A stretch of DNA of 64,000 bases from Pelagophyceae sp. CCMP2097 (Eukaryota; Sar; Pelagophyceae), in contig MU657178.1 of assembly GCA_026770575.1 (NCBI GenBank), positions 186,376 to 250,375 of the forward strand. Direction: 5' to 3'. The translations under genes were made by a program, and so were the position numbers. The notes under the pieces are model-generated. The model did no database searches, was not told where the DNA came from, and saw nothing but the letters and a program-made list of their open reading frames with translations. Below, one piece after another: positions 53,962 through 64,000 of this stretch. Position 1 is the stretch's first letter; the number at the start of each line of letters is the position of its first letter.

Positions 53962-55500
53962 TCATGCCTCGCCGCCGGGCTCAGAGGCAAAGCGCTGGAG
54001 GCGGCCGTATGCGAGTGGGAGTCGTGGTCGGAAGATGGAAGCGTGGGTCTCAGTAGCCACAGATACCTATTTCCGATAGTATTTCCCATAGTATTTTCTA
54101 TAGCAACTCACTGTGTCGTCCAAATTCAATATCCCGTGCGACCACAGCTCCGGCACCACCATGACGTCGCCGGCGCGCTGCACGCACCTGCGAGGCATGA
54201 AGATGCCACTCTTTTTACAAACGAACAAGGGCCCACTTACATGAGTGGCACCAGCTCCAAATCCTCCCGCGAACCGGCGACGCGGTCCGCCTCCCACGCA
54301 ACAATGTGCACCTACAAGCGCGTCAACGACGCCACGGACCGAGGCGCCGTTTGAGGGTCCACTTTGGCGTCTATGGATATGTTGCGTCTGTCCACGCGTT
54401 GACGACGGCGCAAACACGCACGTTGGACACGACTGCATAAGCAGGCGGCAAAAAGCTCCACCGCTTGCTGCCGTAGACGAGGGCGGACCAGGCGGCGTTG
54501 TGGAGGTGGACTGGAGCACCCGATCGGGCCTTGCCTAGCGTCGGCAATATCCAACGATCCGCGTTTGCCACCGTCGGAAACGTTCCAATGCGTTTGCGCA
54601 ACTCTCGGCGCGTCCACGTTTCAACGCTTTGCGGAGGCAGGGTGGGGGACCCCTTTGCAGTGTCGGAACCCTCTCCGGTGTCGAAGCAAGACGTGTCCTC
54701 TCCAGCGTATGACTCACCAATGCCGAATTGAAAGTTCACAAAGGGCTTTAGACGGTCCTTCAAGCCGTCCACCAAGCCGCGCGCCGGCGCGCCGTTGCCG
54801 TGCGTTGGCGCGCCGTTGCCGCGCGTGAAGAGGCGTACTGCATTGTCGAATGCCTGTTTGTGACGTCGTCGCGTCCGAGCTTTGGGATTTGGGGTTTGGA
54901 GACGAGGCCCGCCGCTCGCGCCCGCGGCCCCGTCGCCCGACGGAGCCCCTTTCGAGCGATGCGTCGGAGAGGGCCCTTTTCAGCCCCGTCTCCCGGATCC
55001 TTTTGAAAACTGAAACGCACGTGGAAGATGGAATGCGGAACCGGCATCGCTTCTGTTTCCGCAAACCATTCAACCTCCAGCTCCGCCGGCGCGGCGGAGA
55101 CGGGGTGCAGCTTGAAGACGTACCTAGAAAGCGGAGTGGAGGGAAGACAGTACCTCGCGGGCGTGGGGGATAGAAGAGGATAACGTTTTCTCGAGAGGAT
55201 ACAAGAGCGTACAAAGAGGAAATCCCATAACGCCCTCAGAGAGACGCACCACGGCCACTTATCTTTGGCCACCGTCTCCGCGTCTTGCTCAAAGACGTAG
55301 CCGTCGACGTATTGTCGCAGGGTGGTGGGTCTTTCGCCGGCCTTTGAACCGAATTTATCCGCGTAAGGAATCTCCGAAGCAGAAACCGTCCCTTCACCGT
55401 GCCTTTCTAAAAACGTCTCTTTTGCAAACCGCAAATGCGCCAACGGCCACCTCGACTCGTCGACGAGGCCGCGGACCAGGACGGGGCGGCCCAGAGAGAC
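53962..55500 (-). CDS. JmjC-domain protein, JMJD8-like
   Basis: Seven exons read right to left: 55500-55250, 55123-55021, 54853-54718, 54534-54422, 54311-54241, 54187-54112 and 54066-53962. All junctions are GT-AG and phase-consistent, giving 284 residues up to TGA. The order is GRPVLVRGLVDESRWPLAHL (N-terminal cupin-8 motif), FVNFQFGIG, RSGAPVHLHNAAWSALVYGS-KRW, CVQRAGDVMVVPELWSHGIL and NLDDTVSVATETHA. JmjC enzymes use Fe(II) bound by HxD/E...H; here the first pair is His173-x-His175 (HLH), with the distal His at 242. HxH in place of HxD is also typical of the JMJD8 branch, whose catalytic activity is doubtful. Upstream coding sequence for the N terminus is not identified because a T element starts close by. 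Confidence 0.8.
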
Positions 55501-55639
55501 CTGAAGAAGGCGGTGTCCGTTGAAACATATACCCAAGACGCGCAAAGGGCCCGTACGAGAGAAGGGACCGTTGACACACCCACACCATACCCACACGCCT
55601 CCTGACAGACACTCTCAAGCTGCAAGGCCCGCCCTCGGA

Positions 55640-57110
55640 CCGCACGAGGAGCCGCTGAAGAGGCCGCACATACGCAGAGGAGAAGGGCCCTTCTTAGGGG
55701 CCTTGCAAATTTAACGATCGACCGCGCGAGGTGCCTTGCAAGGGCCTGTGGCCTCCTCAGGGGTCCTTGCGAGGGCGAGGCGCCTCGCGAGGACCCGCCT
55801 TTCCAAGGAGAGCCTGCTCCGGTCTTTCCCCTTATGTCCGTGAGGGGATTTTCACCTTTCAGAAACACTGCCCGTGCGAGGGCCCGTCCAAAGGGCCTTC
55901 ACAAGAGACCGCGCGAGGGGCCGCGCAAAGGCCCTTTTCGAGGGGCCTTGGAGGGACCGTGCAAGGACCCTTACCAAGGGCCTCCACAAGAGACTTTGCG
56001 AGAGGCCTTGCAGGTACACGTGAAGAGGTCTTGCAAGGGATCATGCAAGGGACCGTATGAGGGCCGGTGGAAGGCCCGTGCAAGGCCCGTGTAAGGGTTC
56101 AGGACTGGTCACGGAGCTGTGTGAGGGCCCGTGCGAGGGGCCTCACAAGGGGAGTGTCCCAAAAGCCTCCTCCGGGCTGCACGAAACGCCTCTTCGAGCC
56201 CCCGGCTCGACCACGACGAGGAAAAGCCATTTCCAAGAGGGACCTCGCAAGGACCCGTGCACATGGCCTCGCAGGGGACCGTATAGTTTCCCATGGCCCG
56301 TGCGAGTGGGTTTGCACGAGGAGCCTTGCGAGGGACCTTGCGAGGGGCCGTCCAGAAGGCATCTTGGAACGGACCGCCCAGAGGCCTCTTCGGGGCCCGT
56401 GCGAGGGACCGCGCCGAGGGCCTTGCATTGCACCCCGAGGCCTTGCGAGGGCCCGTACAGAGGACCCTTCAACCGCACGAGGAAACGCCATTTCCAGGAA
56501 AAGAGGGGCCTTGGCCGTGCAAACGGCCTTCCACGGGACCGTACAGTTTCCCATGGCCCATGCGAGTGGGTTTGCACGAGGAGCCTTGCGAGGGGCCGTC
56601 CAGAAGGCATCTTGGAACGAACCGCGCAGAGGCCTCTTCAGGGCCCGTGCAAGAGGCCCCGTGCAAGGGACCGAGGGCCTTGCAGGGCACCCCGAGGCAA
56701 AGGCCCGAACGAGGGGAACGCATGAGAGGCCCGCCCTTCGACCGCACGAGGGGCCGCAAGAGGCCGCAGAGAGGGGCCGTCCTGGTACAGAGGGCCCTTG
56801 CGACTTGTCAAGGCCCATTCGACGAGCCTTGAAAGGGCCCTGCTCGGGCGCTTGTGCAAGGATCCGTGCGTGCAGGCTTACCGTAAAAAGGCCTCGCAAG
56901 CGACCGAAAAGGCCTTGCAAGTGACTTTCCTTTTGCAAGGTTCCGTCCGAAGGGCTTTTCAAGGACCCGGGGAAGGGTGGTCTTGCACGGGCCTCGCACC
57001 CATTCGCCCAGATGGCATCGCATACGGCCATATGGGCTCATGCCGGCTCGTGGCAAAATGAGCCCTGATGGGATGCATCCCATAATCCAACATCCCATGC
57101 GGCGGCTCGG
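55640..57110 (-). mobile_element. T element, copy 5 (reverse)
   Basis: The head end, CATCCCATGCGGCGGCTCGG, closes at 57110 on the plus strand. Its complement reads into TTGGATTATGGGATGCATCC and GGGTCCTTGAAAAGCCC, clearly homologous to the head of copy 4. The tail end near 55640 lacks a recognisable terminal repeat. Two long internal duplications (around TCCCATGGCCCGTGCGAGTG at 56290 and 56550) are present. It lies between the JmjC and ankyrin genes. Confidence 0.6.
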
Positions 57111-57670
57111 GCCAGTATCGTCGGCTCTGGCCAACATCTTCGTCTTGTCTGCGCACGCTCGCAAGCCCCGCTCTCAAATGCCGCGTCCTAGGTCTCCACG
57201 CGGCCTCTGTTCACAGCTGCCGTTTTGAAAACAAGTTTTCAACGACGGACGCGGTCTTCGTACAAAGTCGCGAAATAAGTCGACCTCGCCCTCCTCGACG
57301 CTTTCCGCCGAAACGACGGGAATATCGCAGCGGCCGAGGTCTCCGCTTGACGCGGCGTTTCGGAGGCGGTCGGGCGACTCGCCGCGCCAGCCGCCTGATT
57401 CGGAATCCGTATCGAAAAAAAGACACGCGTCGAAAACACGCAAAAGACAACACCTTCCGTTGCGTGCCGCACTCTCAACACCACGCTCCACCACTCTGGG
57501 TTGCACGGTTGAAGACGCTCGAGGGCCGCACACGGGTCCGTCGAGGGACCGCGTAGAAAGGCCGTCTCGAGGGTCCGTCTCGGGGCCGTCCACGGACCGG
57601 GCCGTCGACGGGTCCGCGTCGGGTCCGCGTCGGTTCCGCGTCGGGTCCGCATAGTAAGTGTAGTGCTCAC

Positions 57671-60330
57671 CGCGGTCCGTCGAAGGTACGTGTACTTCGT
57701 GAGAGCCTTCATTGCCAAGTCCGCCGTACAAGTCCTCAAGCCGTGCGCGCAGCGCAAACGCCGCCGCGCGCTCCGGCCTAGGGCGCAGCGTAGAAGCGTG
57801 AGAGCGTCGTCATCGCGGCAAAAGCGGCCAAGGGACCCTCCGCAAGAGCCCCTTTTTGCCCCGCCCTCCACTTCCTCCGCGCACCAGTCCGCGTCTTGAT
57901 CGACTTTTTGGAGCGATTGGAAGACGGCTCCCAGGGCGGCGCCGCGGCCGGTGACGAGGTTGCGGAAGGTATGCCCTCGTGAATCGCGCAGGCGGACGTC
58001 GGCGCCAGCCTAAGGCCTCGCAAAGTGACGACGTTCCTCGAAAGGTGTCCCTGCAGGCGCACCTCGAGGAGACGGAGCGTGGACTCTGGGGCTCCGGAGA
58101 CGGATGCCAAGTGGAGCGGTGTCATCCCGTGGATTGACTCCATTGGATCTATCGACGCCCCGTGGTCGATCAACACTTGCACAGCGTCGGACCAGCCGCC
58201 CTGGGCGCAAGAGTGCAGCGCCGTCCGGCCAGTCGCGTCGCGGGAGTCGAGGGGGACCCTAAAGACGAAGCGGTCGCCGCGACGTGGCGACGCGGATGGG
58301 TTGCGCAGAGGCAAACGGAGGCCCATGAAGCTTGTCCCCCCGCTTCCGAAGACGCACCCCGCGTTGACGAGGGCCAGGACGACTGCGGTGACCTACGTTT
58401 GCGATGGACTGCGTCAGGATGGGAGTCTCCCTCTGCCTGCGTCAGGATCCCAACGACGCAAACGCACCGCCGGCGCCAGCGCTGTCCGCATCGTCGCCGC
58501 CCCGTACGACCCTCCCGCGCCGCGGTGTGATAGCAGGCGTTCGCCCTCTGGCGTGCCGCCGAAGCGGAGGGCGGCGTCGACCATCGAAGGTTTGCCCAAC
58601 CTACCGTCAATCGTCAACCGTCAACCGTCAACTCGCAAACATTCCGTTCGCGCCCACCGCGCCCCCGCGACGCACATGAGTTCGAGGAGGAGCGAGCCGC
58701 GCATCGAGTCACCCCACGCCGCGGCGACGCACGCGCCGTGGAGCCTAAGGGCGGCGCGGGGTCGGTGGCAAGCGCGCGACGGAGGCCCGTGTTAAAAAGA
58801 CCGAGGCCCGCGCCGTAGATCTTAAGCCCCCCCCGCTCATCCGGCGCATCGACGCACGGCGTCGCCGGCTCGGCGTAGGCTGCGGTCGATGGCGGCAGGC
58901 CGCCGCGCGATAGGAGGCGGACCATTGCAGGATCGAGCCCTATAGTGCGTGTCAAAAGGCCGTCAAAAGGCTCGATAAGCGTCCTCAAAGAATCGAAAAG
59001 TGACGACGCACGGATCGCGGCGACGGCCAGGGCCTCGTACGTGCTGCCGTGGTCGGAAACGTGCTGCGCCGCGCCGGGGACGTCGCCAGAGGCCTAGCGC
59101 GGGTTTCTGTCGAGAGACTTTGCGCAAGAGACAGGCCCGCGTGCGTCCCAAAGGGACGCCGGGCGCTGCGGCGAGGTGGAGGAGCTTGTCGCCGTTCGTC
59201 TCCGGGGGTTCTTCAGGTTCTAGAGGCTCACTGTGCCCTTCCAGAGGCTCGCCGTGCGGCGCCTCGCGTGGAGCCGCAGGCGCGGCGGCCTCGGCTGCGA
59301 CGGCCGGCGCGGTGGCTTCAGCGGCTGGTTCGGCGGCGTGGGGAGCGTCGCCTTGGGCCGCCTCGGGGGCGGAAGCCGCCTCGGGGGCTTTGGACACTTC
59401 GCCTTGAGCCGGCTCCGCGTCTCTGACGACATGGACTTCTTCCATCGCGTCGCCTTGAGCCGCCGTGGCGTCGATGGTGTCGCCGTCGGCTGCCTCGCCT
59501 TTGGCGTCGCCGCGGGCGTCGTCCTTGCTTTCGCTGGCCTGTGGTCCGACTCGGTCACCGCAGGGGGTGCGGCGTCACAAGGGACGCACGTCGTCGTCGT
59601 CGTCGTCCTGCGCCGCTTCGGGCTCGTTCATCTCTCGGGCATCTTTCATGGCGTCTTGGGCATCTTTCATGTCGTGTCCAGCGTCTTTCATGTTGTCTTG
59701 ACCTTCCTCCACTGCTTCTTCGACGGCGCCCTGCGGCTCAATCGCGGGCACGGCGGGCGCGGCGGGCGGCGCGGCGGGCACGGCAAGCGGCGCGGGCGGC
59801 GCGGGCACGGGCGCGGGCACAGGCGCGGGCACGGGGTTCGCGTCGCCGCGCACCGAGGCGAGCGAGCGCGCGCGCTCGCCCGCGGCGGCGTCGTCGTCGT
59901 CGTGGAGCCGCGGCACCGCGCCGGCGTCGTCGTCGTCGCGCAGCGGCGGCTCAATTCGCGGCGGCGAAGCGGCGCGGGTCGCCTCTGCGCGGGATGCCGC
60001 TTGGAACGCCTCGGCGCGGGATACCGCTTGCGCGCGCGCGCGCGAACGGGCCGCATAGCGCGCGTGTTCCGCGAGGACGTCGGCTCGTTCCGCCGCGGCG
60101 TCCGCGCGCGCCTTTGAGAGGTGGCGCTGCACGAGGCCCGCGGCGGCGATGAGGAGGAGTGTGATGACGGCGGCGCGTCTCATTGCGCGGTGCCAGGCAC
60201 AACGGCGCCGCGCTTTGGAGTAATCTTCGTCATCTAGGAATTGGGCCCCCTCCTCGTCGAGTTGGGACCCCTCCTCGTCGACGCGTGTCCGCGAGAGGCG
60301 CAAAGGCGAGGAGCGCTGTTCCGGGCGCAT
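57671..60330 (-). CDS. Membrane-anchored ankyrin-repeat protein
   Basis: Exon 1 (60330-59590) encodes an acidic N terminus, one transmembrane helix (RRAAVITLLLIAAAGLVQ, about residues 50-68), then an Ala/Arg-rich helical stretch and Pro-Ala-Val repeats ending in a poly-Asp tract. A 51-bp GTGCGT...CAG intron leads to exon 2 (from 59538), an Ala/Glu/Pro-rich linker followed by GDKLLHLAAAPG. Later exons carry ankyrin units: TGRTALHSCAQGGWSDAVQV, HGMTPLHLASVSGAPESTLR and, after a 53-bp intron (58062-58010), AGADVRLRDSRGHTF. A further phase-consistent intron (GTCCCT...CCTAG) leads to PERAAAFALRARLEDLYGGL, ending at 57671; terminal exons may extend to about 57174. Ankyrin repeats bind proteins; the ligand is unknown. 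One junction near 58740 is unresolved. Confidence 0.6.
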
Positions 60331-62540
60331 GGTTGCTGTCGGTGCGTCGAGGCTGGGAATTTCCGAGTTTGGCTTCGGCTCGTTTCCGAAACTTTTCGGT
60401 GTGTGTTCAGTAAGATTCCCCGAAACTATCGAGAAGACTAATTAAGTAGACTTCTACAAGGATAATCGGCGATGAAACCAGTCTCAAGTGACGCAAAGTT
60501 TTGGATCTCGGAGGCCGCCCGCGGGCGTGGGCGTGGTCGCTATGGGCTTCCCTACCCCCCCGGGTGTCCATGAAATGATCAGCCGCGTGGAGGGCGCCTT
60601 GCAAGGGCGCGAACAAGCGCTTCCCCCAATATAATGGACTCGATAAAATCTTTATTTGCCTTCTTACCTTGATTTTGACTTGATTTTGCCTCCTCTATCG
60701 GAAAGGTTCGGGCCCGGCTGGCAATCGGAGGACCGCAGGGATCGAAATTCTGGCTATGTGACGGGGTGGGTCCGTACGTACTGGGGTGGTATATGACCGA
60801 TCCTATACGATTGCCGCGAGTGGCGCTTCAGACGAGCCAAAACAGACGTTCAGATTTTTAGTTTGAGCGTTTTAAACAAACAATTTCTATAGGATCGGGC
60901 ATCATGGGACTCAGCGCGGCGTCCTCTACCACCCCCAACAAGAGCAAAACAGCCTCCGACGAATGCTGCGATTGCCAGAAAGTCCCTGGTGTTGAGAGCG
61001 ATACCCCTTGTACTCTGCACAGAGGCCCGGCTGTGACAGAGCTGTCGACATGTCTGGGAACCGACGAGCCTCAGCGTCGAGGCTGCCTGCTTGGGGCGCT
61101 GGCGGCCACTTCGGGCGCGCCGACTTGAAGGTGGTGTGTTCGACGGCGCAGTGGCGGCCGCGATGCGTTGGAGACGGCATCGGACATGGCTGCCGCAGCT
61201 GGCGCTCCGGGCCGCCGGCGGCGGCGCGCGAGGAGGGCATGGCGTCGACCGAGCCCGCACTACGACGGCGCGCGGCCTCGCTCCCGGTCGCCTGCTCGCG
61301 GCCGTCGTTGGAGGAGCGTTTGGAGGAGCCCTCAGGCCCATCTGCCCCCGGGCTCTCCGAGCCTGAGCTTTGACACCCAGCCTTGGGATGGGGCCACCCA
61401 CGTGAGTCGTGTGGAGCCCGTGTCGGCTCGCGGGGACCACGCGGGCGCCCGCGGCGGCTGCGAAAAAGGGCCGCACTTTCCTTACCGCAGCGTTCGACGC
61501 GGCTCGCGTGAATCAAAGGCGTTGCGGCCATGTATGGCGTTTGCCCGTCTTCCGAGCGCACCTGTTTGGGTGCAGACACACCGGCTGCGGGTTTTAACGT
61601 TCTTTTGGGACCGATAGTCCTCGGTGCTGCGCGTCCCTTTTGCACAGTTGGTCGTCCCTTTTCCACGGATGGTCGAACGGCTGAAGGGCGCGCCTGCCCC
61701 TCGGTCAAATTTCGAGCCCAGATGCAGCGGCCGCGACACGGCTGCGTACAAAGAAGCTCCGTAGAAAGAAAGCTCGATTGCAAAAGAACGCCTCGCCATC
61801 AGAGGACCGCCTCGCCAGAGACGGCCTCGAGCCAGAAATCGACGGCGACGTCGCGAGCCCGCGCCTGTTGACAGCGCCGACCTCGGCGCACGCTCGCCGT
61901 CGCGCGGCAGACGGCGACTCGACAGGCTCCGCTTTCGATTGATGGCACGGCGCGTCGATCCAATCGAGCCGGACCCCAGTGGTCGAGCAAACCGGAGAGC
62001 TCGCACCGTGCAGCGCTGCACTCTTCCAGACGAGACAATCCGCCTCGCACTCGAGAAACAAGACGGACGCGGGACTCGACACACACACACTTGAGACGGA
62101 CTCGGGACTTGGGCACACACACAAGATGGACCCGCACTCGACGGGCCCGAGTCGCAAAAACGGCGCCGTCAACCACCCGTTCCGTGCAACGCCTGCGCCC
62201 GCCGCACCGGAGATATGTAGCCCACGAAGTTGAGAGGGGGGCGGCTCCCTTTCAATCATCGAGGTCAGTAGAGACGCGCAAGCCAGCACGGGCATCAGCA
62301 ACCCAGAGCTGGCCACCCCTGGATGCAGCGCGCCCCTGCGATTGCACTCAATGTCACTTTCCGGAATATAAATTAAAACCCTCATGCCTCATGCGAGTCG
62401 CGCCCAAGCTCGACTCCCCAAAGGCGGTTCGAGGACTGAGGCATGGCCAACGTCAGAGGAACATGCCAGAGCCGTGCCGTGTTGTCGTAGCTCGCCGTCA
62501 CGGAGGACGCGCCGTCGCTCGAGGACGCGCCGCTGTGGAA
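60331..62540. other. Long stretch without a supported gene
   Basis: Open frames overlap on both strands and show no domain, repeat or splice pattern that I can defend. A Ser/Thr- and Cys-containing frame from 60904 (SDECCDCQKVPG) and CACACACA/TGGACTCGGGAC repeats near 62080-62110 were noted. Confidence 0.4.
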
Positions 62541-63690
62541 TCAGTCGGTGTGGCCCTCGAGCGTCGTCTGCGGCGCGCCCGTCTTGGCGTCCCGCAGTCG
62601 CGCCGTCATGTCGGCGCTCGACGTCACGATGCACTGCCGTTGTGCGAGAACGCGCAGCTGTAGACGCGGCCGGTGTACCCCTCGAGCGTCGCCTGCAGCG
62701 CGCCCGTCTCGGCATCCCAGATCATCGCCGTCTTGTCGTAGCCCGCCGTGACGATGCGCTCGCCGTTGTGGGAGAACGCGCAGCACCAGATGTCGTCGCC
62801 GTGTTCCTCGAGCATCGTCAGCAGCGCGCCTGTCTCGGCATCCCAGACCCACGCCTCGTCGCCGCTAGCCGTGATGATGCTCTCGGCATCCCAGACCCAC
62901 GCCTCGTCGCCGCTAGCCGTGACGATGCGCTCGCCGTTGGGCGAGAACGCGCAGCATGAGACGCCCGCAGTGTGTCCCTCGAACGTCAGCTGCAGCGCGC
63001 CCGACTCGGCGTCCCAGATCAGCACCTTCCCGTCGGCGGTCGCCGTCACGACACGCTGGCCGTTAGGCGAGAACGCGCAGCTCGCGACAAGGTCGTCGTG
63101 CCCCTCGAGCGTCACTAGAAGCGCGCCCGTCTCGGTGTCCCAGAGCTTCGCCGTCTCGTCCTCGCTCGCCGTCACGATGCGCTCCCCATCGGGAGAGAAC
63201 GCGCCACTGAAGACTCGCCGTCATGCCCCTCGAGCGTCGTCAGCAGCGCGCCCGTCGCGGCGTCCCAGAGCCGCGCCGTCTTGTCTTCGCTGGCCTTCAC
63301 GATGCGCGTGCCGTCGGGCGAGAACGCGCAGCATTCGACGCCCTCGGTGTGCCCCTCCAGCGTCGCCTCCAGCGCGCCCGTCTCGGCGTCCCAGAGCCGA
63401 ACCTTCTCGTCCTCGCTCGCAGTCGCGATGCGCTTGCCGTCGGGCGAGAATGCGCAGCTCCAGACGCAGCCGGTGTGCCCTTTGAGGAGTGCGGTGCCCT
63501 TCAGAATTCGGTCCTTCCAGACCAGTCTGCGCAGAGCAGGCGCCACGGCAGGTGCGTTGCAAGCGACGCGCGTCGTGACAAGGAGGCCGTCCGGTGAGGC
63601 CGCCAGCTGCAGGATGGACGTGAGCAGGTCGCTCAGTTCAAACACGTCGAGGACCGGCGCACGCTCGAAAGAAAACGCCGCGCAGCGGCC
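62541..63690 (-). pseudogene. WD40-repeat protein, frameshifted paralogue
   Basis: Shares with the 43.6-kb gene the pre-propeller segment (DLLTSILQLAASPDGLLVTT, LVWKDRILKGTALLKGHT) and WD40 repeats of the GH...CAFSPDG.RIVTAS.D.....WDAETGAL type. The frame changes near 63210 (GHDGE, then VFSGAFSPDGERIVT in another frame) and again near 62640 (CAFSHNG, then QCIVTSSADMTARLRD). There is no ATG start in frame after a TAA just upstream of the N-terminal segment. A 48-bp in-frame duplication (about 62840-62930) repeats 16 residues around TASGDEAWVWDAE. It is a pseudogene, or a region with assembly indels. Confidence 0.7.
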
Positions 63691-63699
63691 TCGCCGTTA

Positions 63700-64000
63700 C
63701 TGATGCCGGTCTGTATTTGCTGTGACTGAGAACGGTTTGCATTCTAGTGCAATTGGCTTAGGAAGCCCGACAGCCACTTGTCAATATTTAAAATTTTAAA
63801 TACAAGATATTGACCGACTCGAGTCGGTGAGCCGTTTTTGAATTTGACATTTTTCACAGCTGTTGTTGAATTTTTTTGAATAGACGCTCTCAGAACCAGC
63901 CATTTATTTGAAAATGGTGAAATTGTTAGAAACTGCGGCTACGAAATATTTATTGCGGTTGAAGATGCAGCGGCTGCGGCACAGCGAAACAGACCAGCAT
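63700..64000. other. AT-rich window end
   Basis: An AT-rich sequence with a palindromic TATTTAAAATTTTAAATA near 63785 flanked by GTCAATA and ATATTGAC. No gene is visible. Confidence 0.5.

Noticed and set aside
60850..61476. Minus-strand frame of 208 codons
   Set aside because: Overlapping frames on both strands are equally open; Arg/Pro/Ala-rich composition fits GC bias and there is no motif.

Overview
The window looks like nuclear DNA of a GC-rich, intron-rich alga, most likely a photosynthetic stramenopile such as a pelagophyte (inference). Support: a complete set of core histone genes with metazoan/green-alga-type 3' stem-loops; many short GT-AG introns with a GTGCGT-type donor and a TAG acceptor; a plastid-type membrane protein whose N terminus looks like a signal peptide ending in an ALA-P cleavage motif; and KCTD-Kelch, WD40, ankyrin and VPS13-type genes. 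There are no operons or ribosome binding sites. One assembly gap of 690 N lies at 25595-26284.

Layout. 1-1.5 kb: foldback and short tandem repeats. 1.7-4.4 kb (-): Kelch gene. 4.5-23.0 kb (+): one very large VPS13-like (bridge-like lipid transfer protein) gene whose coding blocks are separated by introns of 1-2.7 kb packed with repeats. 23.3-24.8 kb (+): broken KCTD-Kelch copy. 25.4-28.6 kb: H4(-)/H3(+) around the gap, then H2A(-)/H2B(+). 29.1-30.8 kb (-): intact KCTD-Kelch paralogue. 31.1-33.6 kb (+): unrecognised, possibly mitochondrial protein. 33.7-36.4 kb: repeats. 36.5-41.7 kb (+): unrecognised multi-exon gene. 43.6-44.6 kb (-): WD40 gene. 44.8-50.8 kb (+): DUF2214-type plastid membrane protein with a 3.3 kb repeat-filled intron. 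51.2-53.3 kb: MITE, long hairpin and other AT-richer repeats. 54.0-55.5 kb (-): JmjC (JMJD8-like) gene. 57.7-60.3 kb (-): membrane-anchored ankyrin gene. 62.5-63.7 kb (-): decayed WD40 paralogue.

Most non-coding sequence belongs to three recurrent repeat families. R15 arrays have a 15-bp unit resembling GGGACCTTGTCACAG (five arrays). T elements are about 0.75-1.45 kb with terminal inverted repeats CTGAGCCGCC/GGCGGCTCAG (five copies plus a fragment). K elements are about 1.1-1.4 kb composites with block order A-B-C-D-A, where block A is a terminal direct repeat (three full copies, one rearranged, one solo fragment). Almost all lie inside introns, and all five R15 arrays read in the same sense relative to the host gene. 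This intron-resident repeat system is the most unusual content of the window.

The gene models were built by eye from reading-frame continuity, intron phase and family resemblance. Junctions described as phase-consistent were checked by codon arithmetic. Family names rest on remembered family features, not on a search.
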